Positions 61,387-64,000 of a stretch of 64,000 bases of DNA are shown in pieces. Under the pieces are notes generated by a model. That model was given only the letters and a program-made list of their open reading frames with translations, was not told the origin of the DNA and did no database searches. Made by a program: the position numbers and the translations under genes. Origin of the DNA: Novosphingobium sp. ZN18A2 (GTDB lineage: Bacteria; Pseudomonadota; Alphaproteobacteria; Sphingomonadales; Sphingomonadaceae); contig NZ_CP136651.1 of NCBI RefSeq assembly GCF_036784765.1, positions 868,001-932,000 of the forward strand, written 5' to 3'. Every line of letters starts with the position of its first letter. The first letter of the stretch is position 1.

Positions 61387-61414
61387 AGGATAGATTAACT
61401 TACACTGATGTCAA
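61387..61414 (-). promoter_or_regulatory. Divergent promoter/operator between the metal hydrolase and tetR
   Basis: On the minus strand TTGACA (61414-61409), 16 bp and TATCCT (61392-61387) form a good sigma70-type promoter. The start point falls at about the ATG at 61379, so the mRNA may be leaderless. TTAAC (61395-61399) and GTCAA (61410-61414) form an imperfect inverted repeat across it, fitting a TetR operator. Confidence 0.6.
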
Positions 61415-61998
61415 TAAGAAAGCGTCTCAGCCCCGAGGAATCGCGCACCGCCGCGCTTGAAGCGGCACGCGCGCTGTTGATCGAAACCGGCCCGCAATCG
61501 GTTACGCTGAAGGCGGTGGCGGGCCGCATCGGGCGGACCCATGCCAACCTTTTGCACCATTTCGGATCGGCTTCCGGTCTCCAGAAGGCGCTGGCGAAAG
61601 ACCTTGCCTCCTCGATCTGCGCGAAGATTGCCGATGCGGTGATTGCCAGCCGTTCTGGCATCGGCACGCCGCGCGATGTGGTGGACCTGACGTTCGATGC
61701 CTTCGACAAGGAGGGCGCGGGCGCGCTTGCTTCATGGATGCTCTTGTCGGGTAACGAGGACGCGCTGGATCCCATCGTCGATGCGATCCACGACCTTGTG
61801 GTCGAACTCAACGAATTCGGTTCGGAACATTTGCGCGATTCCACCCTGGCGCTCACGCTCATGGCGTTGGGAGACGCGCTTCTGGGCGGGCCGCTTTCCG
61901 CGTCGCTGGAACTGCCACGTACCGCGGCGCGCGACCGGGCGGAAGCAATGTTGCTCGGCTCGATCGACCAGGCCGGAACCCTCGCGCCGGAAGGGTAA
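61408..61998 (+). CDS. TetR/AcrR family transcriptional regulator
   Basis: A 196-aa TetR-type repressor. The N-terminal helix-turn-helix is ESRTAALEAARALLIETGPQSVTLKAVAGRIGRTHANLLHHFGSASGLQKALA, with the ligand domain after it. The start ATG at 61408 overlaps the proposed operator, so autoregulation would be direct. It is divergent from the metal-hydrolase gene, its most likely target. It converges with ygfZ. Confidence 0.9.
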   Translation: MSIRKRLSPEESRTAALEAARALLIETGPQSVTLKAVAGRIGRTHANLLHHFGSASGLQKALAKDLASSICAKIADAVIASRSGIGTPRDVVDLTFDAFDKEGAGALASWMLLSGNEDALDPIVDAIHDLVVELNEFGSEHLRDSTLALTLMALGDALLGGPLSASLELPRTAARDRAEAMLLGSIDQAGTLAPEG

Positions 61999-62002
61999 GC
62001 GT

Positions 62003-62749
62003 TCAGTCTTCCCCGGCCGGCGACAGGTCCATCCAGTCGGGGGCAAGCGCCGGGTCGATGGCGTCCACCCGCAAGTGGTCCACCGCAAGCCCCAGGTCGG
62101 GATAGGCGGCGCGACGGCGCTTTTCGTCGGACGAATCCAGCGGCACCACGATCAGCCGGCGGTTCACTTTCTGCCGCCAGTTCATCCGCGCGGTGTTCTC
62201 CTGCCCGATGTAACAGCCCTTCGTGAATGAAACGCCGTTCAGTTCCACCGCGTTCGCCTCTAGCCACAGCGTTTCCGCATCGCCCAGTTCGGCGCGGCCT
62301 TCGGGTACGCCCAGCCGCAACCGGTGCGCGCGCCACGCGTCGTCCGCAGGCTCGTCAGTATCGGAAACGGGGGCGATCCAGCGTTGGCCCAGCGCGGCAA
62401 GCCGCGGATCGGCGGCACCGCCATCGCCCGGCTCGGGTTGCCAATAGACGCCCAGCGTTTCGTCGCGCGCAAGCTCTATCTTGCGACGCAGGCGATAGAG
62501 CGACAGGCGCTTGATCAGCGCGTCGGCCACGTCCGCTTCGCAATCGATCAGCAGCGCGTCCTCGCCCGAAGGCCAGACAAGGAAATCGAACAACGCCTTG
62601 CCCTGCGCGGTGAGCAGCGCCGTCCACACCGGAAGGTCTCCTGTCACGTCGCTGGTGACGAGGCCTTGCAGGAAGTCGGCCACGTTCTCGGCCGGATCGA
62701 GAGGAGTCAGGCGCACCACGGCGCGTTTCGAAAGTCTGGTTGCAGTCAT
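62003..62749 (-). CDS. ygfZ: Folate-binding protein YgfZ (GcvT-like)
   Basis: A 248-aa folate-dependent protein of the YgfZ/IBA57 family that helps repair or mature Fe-S clusters in enzymes such as MiaB. The YgfZ signature KGCYIGQENTARM carries the conserved Cys, and FLQGLVTSDVTG with LTAQGKALFDFLVW are in the N-terminal part. The ATG at 62749 gives the usual length. Its divergent neighbour is pyrC. Confidence 0.92.
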   Translation of the reverse strand: MTATRLSKRAVVRLTPLDPAENVADFLQGLVTSDVTGDLPVWTALLTAQGKALFDFLVWPSGEDALLIDCEADVADALIKRLSLYRLRRKIELARDETLGVYWQPEPGDGGAADPRLAALGQRWIAPVSDTDEPADDAWRAHRLRLGVPEGRAELGDAETLWLEANAVELNGVSFTKGCYIGQENTARMNWRQKVNRRLIVVPLDSSDEKRRRAAYPDLGLAVDHLRVDAIDPALAPDWMDLSPAGED

Positions 62750-62787
62750 GGATGACAGATAGGGGCCACCGGCCCTAAGGGGAAGGG

Positions 62788-63831
62788 ATGGCAACCGAGC
62801 AGATTCTCACCATCCGCCGTCCTGACGACTGGCACGTACACTTGCGCGACGGCGCTATCCTGGCCGGCGTAACGCCCTATACCGCGCGCCAGTTCGCTCG
62901 GGCGATCGTGATGCCCAACCTTTCTCCTCCGGTAACGACGGTGGACGCCGCCCGTGCCTATCGCGACCGGGTGCTGACAGCGGTGCCGAAGGGCATCGAT
63001 TTCACCCCGCTGATGACCTGTTACCTGACCGATTCGACCGATCCCGAAGACGTTGCGCGCGGGTTCGACGAAGGCGTGTTCACCGCCAGCAAGCTCTATC
63101 CTGCACACGCGACCACGGGGTCCGCCCACGGGGTGACAGATATTGCGAACATTGTGCCGGTGCTCGAGCGCATGGCGGAAATCGGGATGCCGCTGCTGGT
63201 CCACGGCGAAGTGACCGACCACGATATCGACATCTTCGACCGCGAAGCCGTGTTTATCGAACGCACGCTGGCGCCGCTTGTCGCGCGTTTGCCCGAACTG
63301 AAGGTGGTATTCGAACATATCACCACGCGGCAGGCGGTCGAGTTCGTGGAAAGCGCGGGTGACAGGGTGGGCGCGACGATCACGCCGCAGCACCTGCACA
63401 TCAACCGCAACGCGATGCTGGTCGGTGGAATCCGGCCGCATGCCTATTGCCTGCCCGTGGCCAAGCGGGAAGAGCACCGGCTCGCCCTGCGCAAGGCGGC
63501 GACCTCCGGATCGCCCAAGTATTTCCTGGGCACGGACAGCGCGCCGCACGCCGTCAGCGCCAAGGAATCGGCCTGCGGTTGCGCGGGCATCTTCAACGCG
63601 CCCTTCGCGCTGGAAAGCTATGCCACGGTGTTCGACGAAGAGAGCGCGCTTGACCGGCTGGAGGCATTTGCCAGCGAAAACGGGCCGAACTTCTATGGCC
63701 TGCCGCTGAACCGGGGCACCGTTACGCTGGAGCGGTGCGATGTGGAGGTTCCCGCAACTGTCGACGCGAACGGCACGCCCATCGTGCCGTTCCACGGCGG
63801 CACGAAGATTGGCTGGAAGCTGCGCGCATAG
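62788..63831 (+). CDS. pyrC: Dihydroorotase (type II, PyrC)
   Basis: Zinc amidohydrolase that cyclises carbamoyl-aspartate to dihydroorotate. It is 347 aa, single-domain class [12 protein letters not shown] (metal His), [10 protein letters not shown], the carbamylated Lys in [45 protein letters not shown] and FLGTDSAPH are all present. The ATG at 62788 follows AAGGGGAAGGG. Confidence 0.97.
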   Translation: MATEQILTIRRPDDWHVHLRDGAILAGVTPYTARQFARAIVMPNLSPPVTTVDAARAYRDRVLTAVPKGIDFTPLMTCYLTDSTDPEDVARGFDEGVFTASKLYPAHATTGSAHGVTDIANIVPVLERMAEIGMPLLVHGEVTDHDIDIFDREAVFIERTLAPLVARLPELKVVFEHITTRQAVEFVESAGDRVGATITPQHLHINRNAMLVGGIRPHAYCLPVAKREEHRLALRKAATSGSPKYFLGTDSAPHAVSAKESACGCAGIFNAPFALESYATVFDEESALDRLEAFASENGPNFYGLPLNRGTVTLERCDVEVPATVDANGTPIVPFHGGTKIGWKLRA

Positions 63832-63834
63832 CGT

Positions 63835-64000
63835 TCAGGTGCCGCGCGGGTTTGGCGCGGTTTCCTTGCGCTTCGCCAGTATGTCCCGGACGAACAGCGT
63901 TATCGCGATCCAGATCAGCACGAAGCAGGCAAGGCGCGTCGGGCTCAAGGGTTCGCCGAAGACGAAATGCCCGATAAGAAACGCCAACGTGGGCGTCAGG
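63835..64000 (-). CDS. RarD-type EamA transporter, C-terminal part
   Basis: A partial membrane protein running off the window. The last 54 residues are visible: LTPTLAFLIGHFVFGEPLSP, then FVLIWIAITLFVRDILAKRK, which match the last helices of RarD/EamA transporters. Its stop is 3 bp past the pyrC stop, so the two genes converge. The substrate is unknown. Confidence 0.75.
   Translation of the reverse strand, partial: LTPTLAFLIGHFVFGEPLSPTRLACFVLIWIAITLFVRDILAKRKETAPNPRGT

Overview
The window is GC-rich (roughly 65 % by eye), densely packed chromosomal DNA from an alphaproteobacterium. The best fit is a sphingomonad (Novosphingobium/Erythrobacter-like). This rests on a MucR-Fur pair beside plsC-miaB-phoH-ybeY-corC, a Fur without the second CxxC zinc site, HisZ with PurA nearby, the argH-lptM-lysA order, a coxB-coxA-ctaB-coxF-ctaG-coxC set, GTGA/ATGA/TTGA gene overlaps and frequent TTG/GTG starts. 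The placement is an inference from gene content. I see no prophage, integrase, full IS element, CRISPR array or rRNA. There is one tRNA (Val, UAC).

Layout. 1-5.6 kb: M16 peptidase (cut by the window edge), FKBP isomerase, Nfu, RutE-type nitroreductase, tsaB-rimI, mucR. 5.7-12 kb: fur-plsC-miaB, then phoH-ybeY-corC-lysR. 12-16.5 kb: a GT2-GtrA fusion, leuB, recO (minus strand), apaG and a second LysR gene. 16.6-22.2 kb: hisZ, an aldo/keto reductase, a 578-bp non-coding gap, purA, an L,D-transpeptidase and a winged-helix regulator. 22.3-29.3 kb: a copper-resistance island with a P1B ATPase and a small membrane protein on the minus strand, and csoR, a His/Cys-rich protein, a Met/Gln-repeat protein, copA and copB on the plus strand, around a palindromic CsoR-type operator. 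29.4-34.8 kb: tRNA-Val, tlpA, argH-lptM-lysA-cysG(N-terminal type) and two PaaI thioesterases.

34.9-37.0 kb is the most unusual locus. Two overlapping tiny ORFs with the same MNLPD start and related hydrophobic cores run directly, by overlap, into a HEAT-repeat protein and a 300-aa cupin-like protein with a PHDHNFDF motif. The layout resembles a precursor-peptide plus tailoring-protein (RiPP-like) operon, but no function is demonstrated.

37.0-42.5 kb: minus-strand operon pyrE-pdxJ-acpS-lepB-AI-2E transporter-DUF3089-ruvX. 42.6-53.5 kb: cytochrome aa3 oxidase subunits and assembly factors (coxB, coxA, ctaB, coxF-like, ctaG, coxC, DUF983, surf1) with an alpha/beta hydrolase inserted, then thrC, an rRNA-type methyltransferase and an EamA transporter. 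53.6-64 kb: HerA-like ATPase, folB-SDR-moaA-moaD-moaE pterin/molybdopterin operon, lipoprotein, rplU-rpmA, GNAT, a PF10118-type metal hydrolase divergent from a TetR gene, ygfZ, pyrC and the C-terminus of rarD.

Dispersed palindromic repeats are the second theme. Two 73-bp copies of one element lie in opposite orientation at 8.4 and 16.4 kb. A 272-bp nested inverted-repeat element fills the space between two convergent genes at 12 kb. A lone related terminus lies at 53.6 kb. In every case the outer end of the repeat supplies the stop codon of the adjoining gene.
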